Assembly (NCBI RefSeq): GCF_004103695.1 | Contig: NZ_CP035280.1 | Span: 3,038,001 to 3,102,000 of the forward strand | DNA: 64,000 nt | From: Clostridium sp. JN-9 | GTDB lineage: Bacteria; Bacillota; Clostridia; Clostridiales; Clostridiaceae | Direction of reading: 5' to 3' | Shown here: positions 20,147 through 27,808 of the stretch, in pieces | Layout: the number at the start of each line of letters is the position of its first letter | How positions within the stretch are numbered: position 1 is the stretch's first letter | Notes under the pieces: model-generated | What the model was told of the DNA's origin: nothing | What the model saw: the letters and a program-made list of their open reading frames with translations, nothing else | Database searches by the model: none | Position numbers and translations under genes: made by a program

Positions 20147-20983
20147 TTAAGCTATCTTATATTCTTTAGCATTAGCTAAATTGATTGAAGCATTTAAATC
20201 TTCTATTGTTATAAAGCTTGGTTTTTGCTTTATTAACTCACTTACTGTTTTATTAATATAATCAGTTCTAATATTTATAAGTCTTTGATGAAGTTTTTGT
20301 ACCTTGACTATTTGTTTTTGGATATTTTGACGAGCAGCTTCCCCTTTCTCTTTTTTATTTCTTAATTTTAAACTTTCATATTTCCTTGAAAGCTTTCTTT
20401 GCTCACGTTTTAGTTTCTTTTGTAATTTTTTAACTCTTGAAGTTTTGTTTATATTTTTTTTAGTTATTCCATTACTGCAAATTGCAAAATCCATTAGTCC
20501 AAGGTCTATACCTATTCCTTCTGAATGGGGTTTATTGTTTACTTGGATATCTTCATCAACTAATACGGAAACATAATATCTATCAGCTTTCTGACTTACT
20601 GTTCCACTTGTTACTCTGCCATTAGCTGGGATATAACCGTATTCCTTGAGTCTAACCCAGCCTAAAGTTGGTATTTTAATTCTATGTCTTTCTATAATCC
20701 AATCAGTTTTATTGTTTTTAGGAAAATAGGCTTTAACATCTTGATTTTTCTTCTTTTTAAATTTAGGGAAACCACTTTTACCTTTAAAGAACTTCTTAAA
20801 AGCTTTTTCTCCATTCATAATAGCCTGTTTAACTGATTTTGAAGATACTTCTTTTATCCAAAGTTTATCTTGATTATTAGGTATATACTCATTATTAAGC
20901 CATTTAGAAAAATCCATGCCGCTAACAAATCTTTTTTCTTTTTCATAAACTTCTTTATTATGTGCAACATAAAAGTTATATAT
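20147..20983 (-). pseudogene. tnpB: TnpB remnant (RNA-guided nuclease family), truncated and internally deleted
   Basis: Open frame from about 20983 (IYNFYVAHNKEVYEKEKRF) to a stop at 20147; an ATG occurs at 20917. The N-terminal about 26 residues found in copy B are missing. RuvC-I is present as GIDLGLMDFAICSNG with its Asp, followed by the Lys-rich linker helix KKLQKKLKREQRKLSRKYE. The RuvC-II segment FITIEDLN runs straight into NASINLANAKEYKIA, which matches the tail normally following the RuvC-III motif (D-R-D-L-N-A). So the target-nucleic-acid-binding domain and zinc finger are deleted at a shared DLN. Not expected to be an active nuclease. The identical junction occurs in copy B. Confidence 0.85.
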
Positions 20984-21052
20984 TTATAAACTATTTTATC
21001 TCTCCTTGATTATGTCAAATGGGATGTTATAAATTAATTCATATTATAATTA

Positions 21053-21105
21053 ATGACTATATTATACTTATTTTATAACTAAAGTCATAAATATAATATA
21101 GCCAT
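21053..21105 (-). other. AT-rich inverted repeat after ilvA
   Basis: ATGACTATATTAT (21053-21065) pairs with ATAATATAGCCAT (21093-21105) with one G-U pair, just after the ilvA stop. No T-run follows on the minus strand and the stem is AT-rich, so it is a weak terminator candidate at best. Confidence 0.3.
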
Positions 21106-21113
21106 TTTAAAAA

Positions 21114-22325
21114 TTATCTGCTTAATTCTAAATTATATCCTCTTTCCCTTAACTTATCCACTAAAATATCTGCATGTTCCTTTGACTGTACTTCTACTTC
21201 AAATGATACATAAGCATAATCCAGCCCTTTCTCATTCCAGTTATTATCCTGCCTTGTTTTAACTATGTTTGCTCCTAATGAAACAATATTGGTAACCAGT
21301 GATCCCAGCTGTCCGACTTTATCCTGTATTTCTATTGTAAATCGCAGTCTTCTTGTCTGCCTGACTAATTCCCTGTCAATTATTTTCTCAATCATTGCTA
21401 TATCAATATTGCCGCCGCTTATTAAAGAAACTATGTTTTTGCCTTTAAAGTTCAGCTTATCTGCTAATATTGCAGCTAATGGTACAGCTCCAGCTCCCTC
21501 AGTTACTAATTTAGCTCTTTCCATTAACATAAATATTGAATGGGTGATTTCGTCCTCAGTAACAGTAATCACATCATCTACATACTTTTTAATATATTCA
21601 AAGCACAGATTTCCTGGTGTTCTTACAGAAATCCCATCTGCCAGAGATTTGGCACCTGGTACTGTTACTATTTCATTTTTTTCTAATGACATTTTTGTTG
21701 ACGCAATAAGACCAGCTTGAACTCCTATTACCTTAACATCAGGTTTTATAGATTTTGCAGCTACTGCAATACCTGATATTAATCCTCCTCCTCCGATTGG
21801 CACTAAAATAATATCTGTTTCGGGCAGCTCCTCTAATATTTCTAAAGCTATTGTTCCCTGACCAGCCATAACCTGTATATCGTTAAATGGATGTATAAAA
21901 GTTAATCCCTGTGATTTTTGAATTTCAACTGCTTTTTCATAGCATTCATCATACACTTCTCCAAATTGCACAACTTCAGCTCCATATCTTCTTGTAGCCT
22001 GAACCTTTGACAATGGCGCAGTTATAGGCATGACAATGGTAGACTTTACTCCAAAAGCTGTTGCCGCATATGCCACTCCCTGTGCATGATTGCCGGCTGA
22101 TGATGCTATTACTCCTTTTTCTCTTTCATCTTCTGTTAAGCTGGCAATCTTATTATATGCTCCCCTTAGTTTAAAGGCACCTGTCTTTTGTTTATTTTCA
22201 CACTTTAGATAAATATTATTGCCGCTTAAATTAGAGAATGTACTAGAATAAATTAAAGGAGTTTTTCTAACCACTCCCTTAATGCTGCTCATGGCTTGTT
22301 TAATCATTTCTAAATTCAATTCCAT
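21114..22325 (-). CDS. ilvA: Threonine ammonia-lyase (threonine dehydratase) with ACT domain
   Basis: 403 residues, PLP enzyme that deaminates threonine to 2-oxobutanoate, the entry to isoleucine synthesis or to threonine catabolism. PLP lysine K52 in KTGAFKLRGAYNK, the serine/threonine loop ASSAGNHAQGVA, phosphate loop VPIGGGGLISG, and a single C-terminal ACT-type domain from about residue 330 (RLRFTIEIQDKVGQLGSLV). This single-ACT form of about 400 residues is intermediate between the biosynthetic enzyme (two ACT-like domains) and the short catabolic TdcB, so the physiological direction is not certain. Neighbours (yacL upstream, cysS downstream) give no pathway hint. Confidence 0.93.
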   Translation of the reverse strand: MELNLEMIKQAMSSIKGVVRKTPLIYSSTFSNLSGNNIYLKCENKQKTGAFKLRGAYNKIASLTEDEREKGVIASSAGNHAQGVAYAATAFGVKSTIVMPITAPLSKVQATRRYGAEVVQFGEVYDECYEKAVEIQKSQGLTFIHPFNDIQVMAGQGTIALEILEELPETDIILVPIGGGGLISGIAVAAKSIKPDVKVIGVQAGLIASTKMSLEKNEIVTVPGAKSLADGISVRTPGNLCFEYIKKYVDDVITVTEDEITHSIFMLMERAKLVTEGAGAVPLAAILADKLNFKGKNIVSLISGGNIDIAMIEKIIDRELVRQTRRLRFTIEIQDKVGQLGSLVTNIVSLGANIVKTRQDNNWNEKGLDYAYVSFEVEVQSKEHADILVDKLRERGYNLELSR

Positions 22326-22330
22326 TATAA

Positions 22331-22444
22331 TTACTCTCCTAAATCTAAATTGTTTACTATTGCTTCCATGACTTCTGAATCAAAAAACTCCCCCTGCATA
22401 GGGCGAGTTATCACAGTGCCGCTTGACTTTTTACTAATTTTCAT
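22331..22444 (-). CDS. Unrecognised 37-residue ORF between yacL and ilvA
   Basis: ATG at 22444, 3 bases after the yacL stop, with AAAGGA 7 bases upstream; TAA at 22331, 5 bases before the ilvA start. The translation begins MKISKKSSGTVITRPMQ, continues GEFFDSEVMEAIV and ends NNLDLGE. No family recognised, no membrane segment, no cysteines. The tight fit between two genes and the ribosome binding site suggest it is translated. It could also be a remnant of a larger gene. Not a confident protein call. Confidence 0.45.
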   Translation of the reverse strand: MKISKKSSGTVITRPMQGEFFDSEVMEAIVNNLDLGE

Positions 22445-22447
22445 CGT

Positions 22448-23533
22448 TTAATCCTTTTGTTTTGCAAAAATCATTCTTCCTGCTGCCGTTTGAAGCACCG
22501 AAGTTACCACAACATTCATTATTTCTCCAATATGCTTTCGTCCGCCTTCAACAACAATCATAGTACCATCATCAAGGTATCCGATTCCCTGACTTGATTC
22601 TTTACCATCCTTAATTATTTGAATAGTCATCTCTTCGCCAGGAAGGACTACAGGTTTGACAGCATTTGCCAGCTCATTTATATTCAATACAGGAACCCCT
22701 TGAAATTCAGCTACCTTATTTAAATTATAATCATTTGTTATTACCTTACCATTAAGTAATTGTGCCAACTTTAAAAGTTTACTGTCAACTTCAGCTATTT
22801 CAGGAAAATCCTTTTCATAGATTTCCACTTCAATGTTTAATTCCTTCTGAATTTTGTTTAAAACATCCAGTCCTCTTCTTCCTCTGTTCCTTTTTAATCC
22901 ATCAGATGAATCGGCTATATGCCTTAGTTCCTCCAAAACGAAATTTGGAATTACCAAAGTACCTTCTACAAATCCAGTCTGACAGATGTCAAATATTCTT
23001 CCATCTATTATTACCGATGTATCCAATACCTTTGGTGTACCTTTATGTCCTTTAGTCTTTTTTTCTTTTGGGGGGCTTGACTTCTTTATATTTGAAAACC
23101 ATGAAGTTATTTCTTCCCTTTTCTTAATTGATATATTAGCACCTAATGCTGCCATTAATACTGCAACTACAAAAGCTAAAAAGATGCCAACATAAGGAAT
23201 TTTCCCTATTAAATTTAAAAAGAAAGCAGATATTATAAGTCCCACTATGGCACCTGCAGTACCAAATAATATTTCATTAGCCGGGAGCCTTTGAATACTC
23301 CCTTCAAAATAGTCCATAACTTTCATTATCCAGGAAATCATCCACGGAGAAATCATAAAAAATATGAATCCAAATAAAATTGTTGAAAGAACCAAGAATA
23401 AAATCAAATTCACCGTACTATTAAAATTGCCCAGCTTTAAAAAATAGCTCATCTTGGAAGTTTCATTTGCAATGTAATATCCCAAAATTAATCCGATCAT
23501 TGTAAAAAGTCCTCTTAAAATCTTCTTAATCAA
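22448..23533 (-). CDS. yacL: PIN/TRAM-domain membrane protein (YacL-like)
   Basis: About 361 residues. Four hydrophobic segments fill the first about 140 residues ([71 protein letters not shown]). Then comes a charged linker, a PIN nuclease-like domain ([16 protein letters not shown], conserved Asp; [12 protein letters not shown]), and a C-terminal TRAM domain ([14 protein letters not shown]). Family function is unknown, possibly RNA cleavage at the membrane. The in-frame GTG at 23542 overlaps the AGGAGG site, so the TTG at 23533 (8 bases after it) is the better start. In Firmicutes yacL usually follows disA; here a plus-strand gene separates them. Confidence 0.92.
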   Translation of the reverse strand: MIKKILRGLFTMIGLILGYYIANETSKMSYFLKLGNFNSTVNLILFLVLSTILFGFIFFMISPWMISWIMKVMDYFEGSIQRLPANEILFGTAGAIVGLIISAFFLNLIGKIPYVGIFLAFVVAVLMAALGANISIKKREEITSWFSNIKKSSPPKEKKTKGHKGTPKVLDTSVIIDGRIFDICQTGFVEGTLVIPNFVLEELRHIADSSDGLKRNRGRRGLDVLNKIQKELNIEVEIYEKDFPEIAEVDSKLLKLAQLLNGKVITNDYNLNKVAEFQGVPVLNINELANAVKPVVLPGEEMTIQIIKDGKESSQGIGYLDDGTMIVVEGGRKHIGEIMNVVVTSVLQTAAGRMIFAKQKD

Positions 23534-23822
23534 TGATTTCACCTCCTCTTTTAATTATTAACAATTTTTTCATTCTAAAACATACCTTATTTAAACTATA
23601 TATTATTAATTACTTTTTTTCAATAATTCATATATTAATTAATAATTTATTTAATAATTAATAATATATCCCCCTATGAAAAATTACTTATCTAATTTAT
23701 TATATAGAATATGCAGTGAAATTTGTTTTATATAATGTATTACCTTTATTGACAAAATAATCAGAAAAAAATTATAATTGAAGCATATACAGCTATTAAA
23801 TCTTTGTAAGGAGTTGAAGCTG

Positions 23823-24227
23823 ATGAAAGATATTATTTTTGATAACTTTCAAAATGCAGTAAATGATTCCCTTTTAAGGCATAAAAGCATTTTGGATATA
23901 ATTACAAAACTACAGGAGTCAGATTCTAGAATAAATAGAGCTGTTGTAAAGTCTGTAACAAACTGTGGATGTATAAAAGTAAACGCACAAAAGCAAACTC
24001 TTCCTAATGAAAAAGACAATGTTAATATTGAGTCATTGGAAAACTGTTTAAAGACTCATGTTGAAGGTGAGTTATGCAATAACTGCAGAGATGTTATTGA
24101 ACAGGAAATTGGAAACCATTTATTCTATTTAGCATCTCTATGCAATACATTGGATCTAAATTTATATGATATTCTGCTGAAGGAATACGATAGAATAGGT
24201 ACACTAGGAAAATACTCACTAAGGTAG
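23823..24227 (+). CDS. Conserved clostridial protein of unknown function, convergent with disA
   Basis: 134 residues, the only plus-strand protein gene supported in the window. ATG at 23823 is preceded by AAGGAG 9 bases upstream. It is helical and polar, with cysteines in SVTNCGCIKV and ELCNNCRDVIE (a possible metal or redox pair set). The C-terminus EQEIGNHLFYLASLCNTLDLNLYDILLKEY resembles the E-x-x-D/N-x-L-x-x-L helices of MazG-like proteins; that is a resemblance, not an assignment. I believe similar proteins lie next to disA in other clostridia, but cannot verify. It is divergent from yacL (about 290 AT-rich bases between) and convergent with disA over a shared terminator. Confidence 0.8.
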   Translation: MKDIIFDNFQNAVNDSLLRHKSILDIITKLQESDSRINRAVVKSVTNCGCIKVNAQKQTLPNEKDNVNIESLENCLKTHVEGELCNNCRDVIEQEIGNHLFYLASLCNTLDLNLYDILLKEYDRIGTLGKYSLR

Positions 24228-24233
24228 TATAAT

Positions 24234-24266
24234 AATGACTATATATATTTCAAGTATATAGTCATT
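24234..24266. terminator. Bidirectional terminator between the plus-strand gene and disA
   Basis: Perfect 12-bp stem AATGACTATATA (24234-24245) with TATATAGTCATT (24255-24266), 9-base loop. Followed on the plus strand by ATTTCTC and on the minus strand by ATTATAC. It overlaps the last 2 bases of the disA stop codon. AT-rich, so its strength is uncertain. Confidence 0.5.
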
Positions 24267-25338
24267 ATTTCTCATTATAATTATTATCTATCATTATTTG
24301 CTCCCTTAGCCTTCTTAATCCATTTTTTATTGCCTTAGCTCTTGCTTCTCCAATTCCCTCCACATTATCCAACTGCTCATAGGTAGCATCCATCACACTT
24401 TTTAATTCTTTAAAATTCTTCACTAAATTATCAATTACATTAGCTGGTATTCGGGGAATCTTACTTAACATTCTGTACCCTCTTGGTGAAATCAAAGTAT
24501 CCACTAAAGGCACTCCAACATATCCTAAGGCCTTAGAAATAAGATCCAGGTTTAATAGCTCCTCGGAGCTCATATTTTGTATTTGCTTATATATTTCATT
24601 ATAATCATAATCATCCTGGCAGTAATCTCTTATAAGCAATATACCATCCTGCTCTACACTTCTGATTAATTCATTTAACTGCATTGAAATAAGTCTTCCT
24701 TCATTGCCTAGTTCACATATATATCTTTCTATTTCGCCTACTATTCTCATTACCATTTCTGTACGCTGAATCGCAGTTACAACATCAAATAATGTTGATA
24801 AGTCCTGAAATTCCAATATGTTTAAATTGCCCACAACCCTGTCCAGTACTGACACATATTTTTCTAAAGTCTGCAGTGCCTGGTTTGCTCTTCCAAGAAT
24901 AACACTGCTGTCTCTTAAGACATATTTTATATTTCCCTTATATACGGTTATTATGTTTCTCCTTTGAGATATTGCAATAACTAATATCCCAGTCTGTTTT
25001 GCCACTCTGTCTGCTGTTCTATGTCTTGTTCCGGTTTCCATAGTAGGAGTTGTACTTGCAGGAATCAATTGAGTATTGGCGTAAACTATTTTTTTTAAGT
25101 CAGAACTTATTACTAGTGCTCCATCCATCTTTGCAAGCTCATATACATTTGAAGGATTATAGTCAGCATTTATACAAAAGCCGCCATCTACCATTTGTAA
25201 AATCTGCTCAGTATCACCAATAACAAGCAATCCACCAGTTTTAGCTCTTAAAATATTTTCAAGTCCCTCTCTTAAAGGCGTGCCTGGTGCCATCATTTTA
25301 AGTATATTCATTAATTCTTTATCTTTTTCTATCCTCAA
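24265..25338 (-). CDS. disA: DNA integrity scanning diadenylate cyclase DisA
   Basis: Makes the second messenger c-di-AMP from two ATP and scans DNA for branched structures. With the TTG start at 25338 (begins [20 protein letters not shown]) the protein has 357 residues. The DAC domain carries the catalytic DGA (residues 72-74 in [10 protein letters not shown]) and RHR (105-107 in [10 protein letters not shown]). A helical linker follows, and the C-terminal helix-hairpin-helix DNA-binding motif is [17 protein letters not shown]. An alternative GTG at 25347 would overlap the AGGGTGAG ribosome binding site. It follows radA by 24 bases, the usual radA-disA pair; RadA is known to restrain DisA activity in Bacillus. 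Confidence 0.96.
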   Translation of the reverse strand: MRIEKDKELMNILKMMAPGTPLREGLENILRAKTGGLLVIGDTEQILQMVDGGFCINADYNPSNVYELAKMDGALVISSDLKKIVYANTQLIPASTTPTMETGTRHRTADRVAKQTGILVIAISQRRNIITVYKGNIKYVLRDSSVILGRANQALQTLEKYVSVLDRVVGNLNILEFQDLSTLFDVVTAIQRTEMVMRIVGEIERYICELGNEGRLISMQLNELIRSVEQDGILLIRDYCQDDYDYNEIYKQIQNMSSEELLNLDLISKALGYVGVPLVDTLISPRGYRMLSKIPRIPANVIDNLVKNFKELKSVMDATYEQLDNVEGIGEARAKAIKNGLRRLREQIMIDNNYNEK

Positions 25339-25362
25339 ATTTCTCACCCTAAATAATTATTT

Positions 25363-26718
25363 TTAAAATACTTTTGCTACTGCCTCTTTTAAAGAAGAAA
25401 CACCAATTATATTAACTGTATTATTTCTAATTTTTTCAGAATTTCTTTTTGGAATAATAAAATTTTTAAATCCCATTTTTATACCTTCATTTACAATTCT
25501 TTCACACATGGAAATTGGTCTGACCTCTCCAATAAGTCCTACTTCTCCTATAACAAGTAAATTTTCCATACCGGCTTCCCTTGTTTTTGCACTTGATATT
25601 AATGCTAGTGCTAACCCTAGGTCTGCATAAGTGCCCTCTATATTAAGCCCACCTACAACATTAGCATATACATCTGATGAATAAAAGGGTATCTTTAATT
25701 TTTTTTCTAAAACAGCTAATATTAAATTTAACCTTTGTATATCAATGCCAACGGCAGTTCTTCTTGGCATTATTGCCTTTGTCTCACTTACAAGTGCCTG
25801 AATTTCAACTAATATAGGCCTTGTTCCTTCCATTATTCCAATTACAATTGAGCCTTCTTTTTGAAATGAAGTATCCTCTAAAAATACTTGCGAAGGATTA
25901 TAAATTTCAATAAGTCCCTCTTCTTTCATTTCGAATACTCCAATTTCACTTGTAGTTCCGAATCTATTTTTTACTGTCCTAAGAATTCTAAACTCTTCAG
26001 TTCTTTCACCTTCAAAGGAAAGCACCGTATCCACCATATGCTCTAAAACCCTTGGTCCGGCTAGTTCCCCCTGTTTAGTGATATGAGCGACAATAAAAAA
26101 TGATATATTATTTGTTTTCCCTATTCTCATTATATCGTTAGCTGTTTCGCGAACTTGAGACACACTTCCAGGTGCGGAAGTAATATTTGGTTTGAATAGT
26201 GTCTGAATTGAGTCCATTATGACAAAAACAGGATTAATATTTTTTATATGTTCCCCTATTGCATCCATATTTGTTTCAGGTACAACATACAAATTAGAAC
26301 TGTGAACTTTTAATCTGTCGCCTCTCATTTTTATTTGTTCCTCAGACTCTTCCCCAGAAACGTACAATACCTTGCCATATTTCTCAGCAATATATTCAGC
26401 AGTCTGAAGTAAAAGTGTTGATTTTCCAATGCCAGGTGCACCAGATATAAGTGTAAGTGACCCTCTTACAAGTCCACCACCTAATACTCTGTTTAACTCT
26501 TTAATTCCAGTGTCCATTCTTTCATATTCACTAGATTTTATATCAGTTATTTTTTTAGGTAAACTATTTGTTATAATACTTAGAATACTTTTATCCTGGG
26601 AAGCCTTTACCTCTTCAGCCATGGTATTCCACTCACCGCAGCCCGGACATTTTCCCATCCACTTTAATGACTCATATCCGCACTGTTGACATACAAATAC
26701 GGTTTTTACTTTTCCCAT
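25363..26718 (-). CDS. radA: DNA repair protein RadA (Sms)
   Basis: 451 residues from the ATG at 26718. RadA is a RecA-like, hexameric DnaB-type helicase that promotes branch migration in recombination. N-terminal zinc finger C10, C13, C24, C27 (VCQQCGYESLKWMGKCPGCG), Walker A GAPGIGKSTLL, the RadA signature KNRFG (in TVKNRFGTTSEIG), and a C-terminal Lon-protease-like domain ending in LLVIGEVGLIGEVRPI. The upstream in-frame ATG at 26739 is passed over because a GGAG lies 8 bases before the chosen one. Lies upstream of disA; clpC, the ctsR operon and nagB precede it, with nagB ending at a strong terminator. Confidence 0.96.
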   Translation of the reverse strand: MGKVKTVFVCQQCGYESLKWMGKCPGCGEWNTMAEEVKASQDKSILSIITNSLPKKITDIKSSEYERMDTGIKELNRVLGGGLVRGSLTLISGAPGIGKSTLLLQTAEYIAEKYGKVLYVSGEESEEQIKMRGDRLKVHSSNLYVVPETNMDAIGEHIKNINPVFVIMDSIQTLFKPNITSAPGSVSQVRETANDIMRIGKTNNISFFIVAHITKQGELAGPRVLEHMVDTVLSFEGERTEEFRILRTVKNRFGTTSEIGVFEMKEEGLIEIYNPSQVFLEDTSFQKEGSIVIGIMEGTRPILVEIQALVSETKAIMPRRTAVGIDIQRLNLILAVLEKKLKIPFYSSDVYANVVGGLNIEGTYADLGLALALISSAKTREAGMENLLVIGEVGLIGEVRPISMCERIVNEGIKMGFKNFIIPKRNSEKIRNNTVNIIGVSSLKEAVAKVF

Positions 26719-26798
26719 TACATCAGCTCCTATACTCATCTAAAAGTATATTATACCTTATTTTATCATTTTTAGTTGTCTTAAAACAGAAATATGGC

Positions 26799-26842
26799 AA
26801 AAAAATAAGATACTTGTCATTTTATTTTATAACAAGTATCTT
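26799..26842 (-). terminator. Terminator after nagB
   Basis: AAGATACTTGT (26807-26817) pairs with ACAAGTATCTT (26832-26842), followed on the minus strand by ATTTTTTT. Between the nagB stop and radA. Confidence 0.8.
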
Positions 26843-26880
26843 ACTTATTTAATAATTACTCTATAATGTTTATTTTCTTA

Positions 26881-27615
26881 TCAATGTTTTTTTAAACAAG
26901 CTGCTGCACTTTCATCAACTATTACTGTTACATCTCTATGGACTTGTAAAATTGATGCTGGTATATTAGTACTTATTTTACCTTCAACAAGTTTCCCAAT
27001 TATCTCTGCTTTGTTACTGCCGTTAGCCAGTAATAATATTTTCTTTGCCTTCATTATACTGCCTAAGCCCATTGTAATAGCCTGTGTTGGTACTTCATCT
27101 TTTGAATCAAAAAATCTTGAGTTTACATCAATTGTGTTTTGAGTCAGATTTGTAAGATGAGTATTCATATATAAGAACTCTGATGGCTCATTAAAACCAA
27201 TATGACCATTTTGACCTATTCCTAAAATTTGAATATCAATTCCACCATGCTTTGCCACATTTTCATCATAGCTGGCACACTCGGCCTTAATGTCATCTGC
27301 CATTCCGTTTGGAACAAATGTATTATCTTTATTAATATTAATATAGTCAAATAATTTACTATTCATAAAATATCTATAACTTTGAGGATGGCCTGCTGGT
27401 AATCCCTTATACTCATCAAGATTAAAAGATGTTACAGATGAAAAGTCCACCTTGCCTTCATTATATAGGTTAATTAACTCCTTGTATGTTCCCTCAGGAG
27501 TACTTCCTGTAGCTAATCCTAAAACACAATCCATTTTGTTATTTATTGTTTCAGCAATCTCAAGTGCTGCTGCTTTGCTTAATTCATTATAATCTTTTAC
27601 TGTAACAACTCTCAT
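26881..27615 (-). CDS. nagB: Glucosamine-6-phosphate deaminase
   Basis: 244 residues. Converts glucosamine-6-phosphate to fructose-6-phosphate and ammonia. Family blocks: LGLATGSTPEGTYKELI (phosphate loop), FNLDEYKGL with the catalytic Asp, ILGIGQNGHIGFNEP with the ring-opening His, and ITMGLGSIMKAKKILLLANG. The ATG at 27615 (MRVVTVKDYNELSKAA) is chosen over 21 extra upstream codons by family N-terminus and GGAAGAGG. No nagA adjoins it; it stands alone between clpC and radA with a terminator after it, which suggests monocistronic expression. Confidence 0.96.
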   Translation of the reverse strand: MRVVTVKDYNELSKAAALEIAETINNKMDCVLGLATGSTPEGTYKELINLYNEGKVDFSSVTSFNLDEYKGLPAGHPQSYRYFMNSKLFDYININKDNTFVPNGMADDIKAECASYDENVAKHGGIDIQILGIGQNGHIGFNEPSEFLYMNTHLTNLTQNTIDVNSRFFDSKDEVPTQAITMGLGSIMKAKKILLLANGSNKAEIIGKLVEGKISTNIPASILQVHRDVTVIVDESAAACLKKH

Positions 27616-27763
27616 TAATAATCTACCTCTTCCCTTAAATATTATATAAATAAATTTTATTTGCCTGATCGATTTCACTATATATATTATAACCTATATA
27701 CCTATAGTTGTCTATACCAATATAAATATATTTTATTCTTTTATTTACCATATGAAATAAAAC

Positions 27764-27801
27764 TTTAAAAATATAGACTCTGTATTTTTTATACAGAGTC
27801 T
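27764..27801 (-). terminator. Terminator of the ctsR-mcsA-mcsB-clpC operon
   Basis: Perfect 11-bp stem AGACTCTGTAT (27775-27785) with ATACAGAGTCT (27791-27801) and a 5-base T loop, followed on the minus strand by ATATTTTTAAAG. Eight bases after the clpC stop. Confidence 0.8.
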
Positions 27802-27808
27802 TATAATC

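Larger units (their letters stand above)
19995..21005 (-). mobile_element. IS607-family element, copy A (internally deleted, lacks tnpA)
   Basis: Comparison with 50772-51954 shows shared ends. The left end (minus strand) begins GGAGAGATAAAATAG (21005 downward) and the right end finishes GTAGCAGG (19995). About 1.0 kb remains: left end, a tnpB remnant, and the right-end RNA region. The transposase gene found in copy B is missing, the left end being joined directly to tnpB codon about 27. Both ends lie on a GG dinucleotide with no target duplication, as IS607-type serine transposases are known to do. It sits in the Shine-Dalgarno region of cysS. Confidence 0.85.

Noticed and set aside
20147-20917. 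Possibility that copy A encodes a TldR-like nuclease-dead RNA-guided repressor
   Set aside because: It lacks the N-terminus, zinc finger and much of the target-binding region, and copy B shows the family is decaying. Guide-RNA binding is not expected to survive.
21006-21113. Search for a cysteine T-box upstream of cysS
   Set aside because: No GGGTGGAACCGCG-type block, no antiterminator/terminator pair; only AT-rich repeats. Any leader may have been lost or never present.
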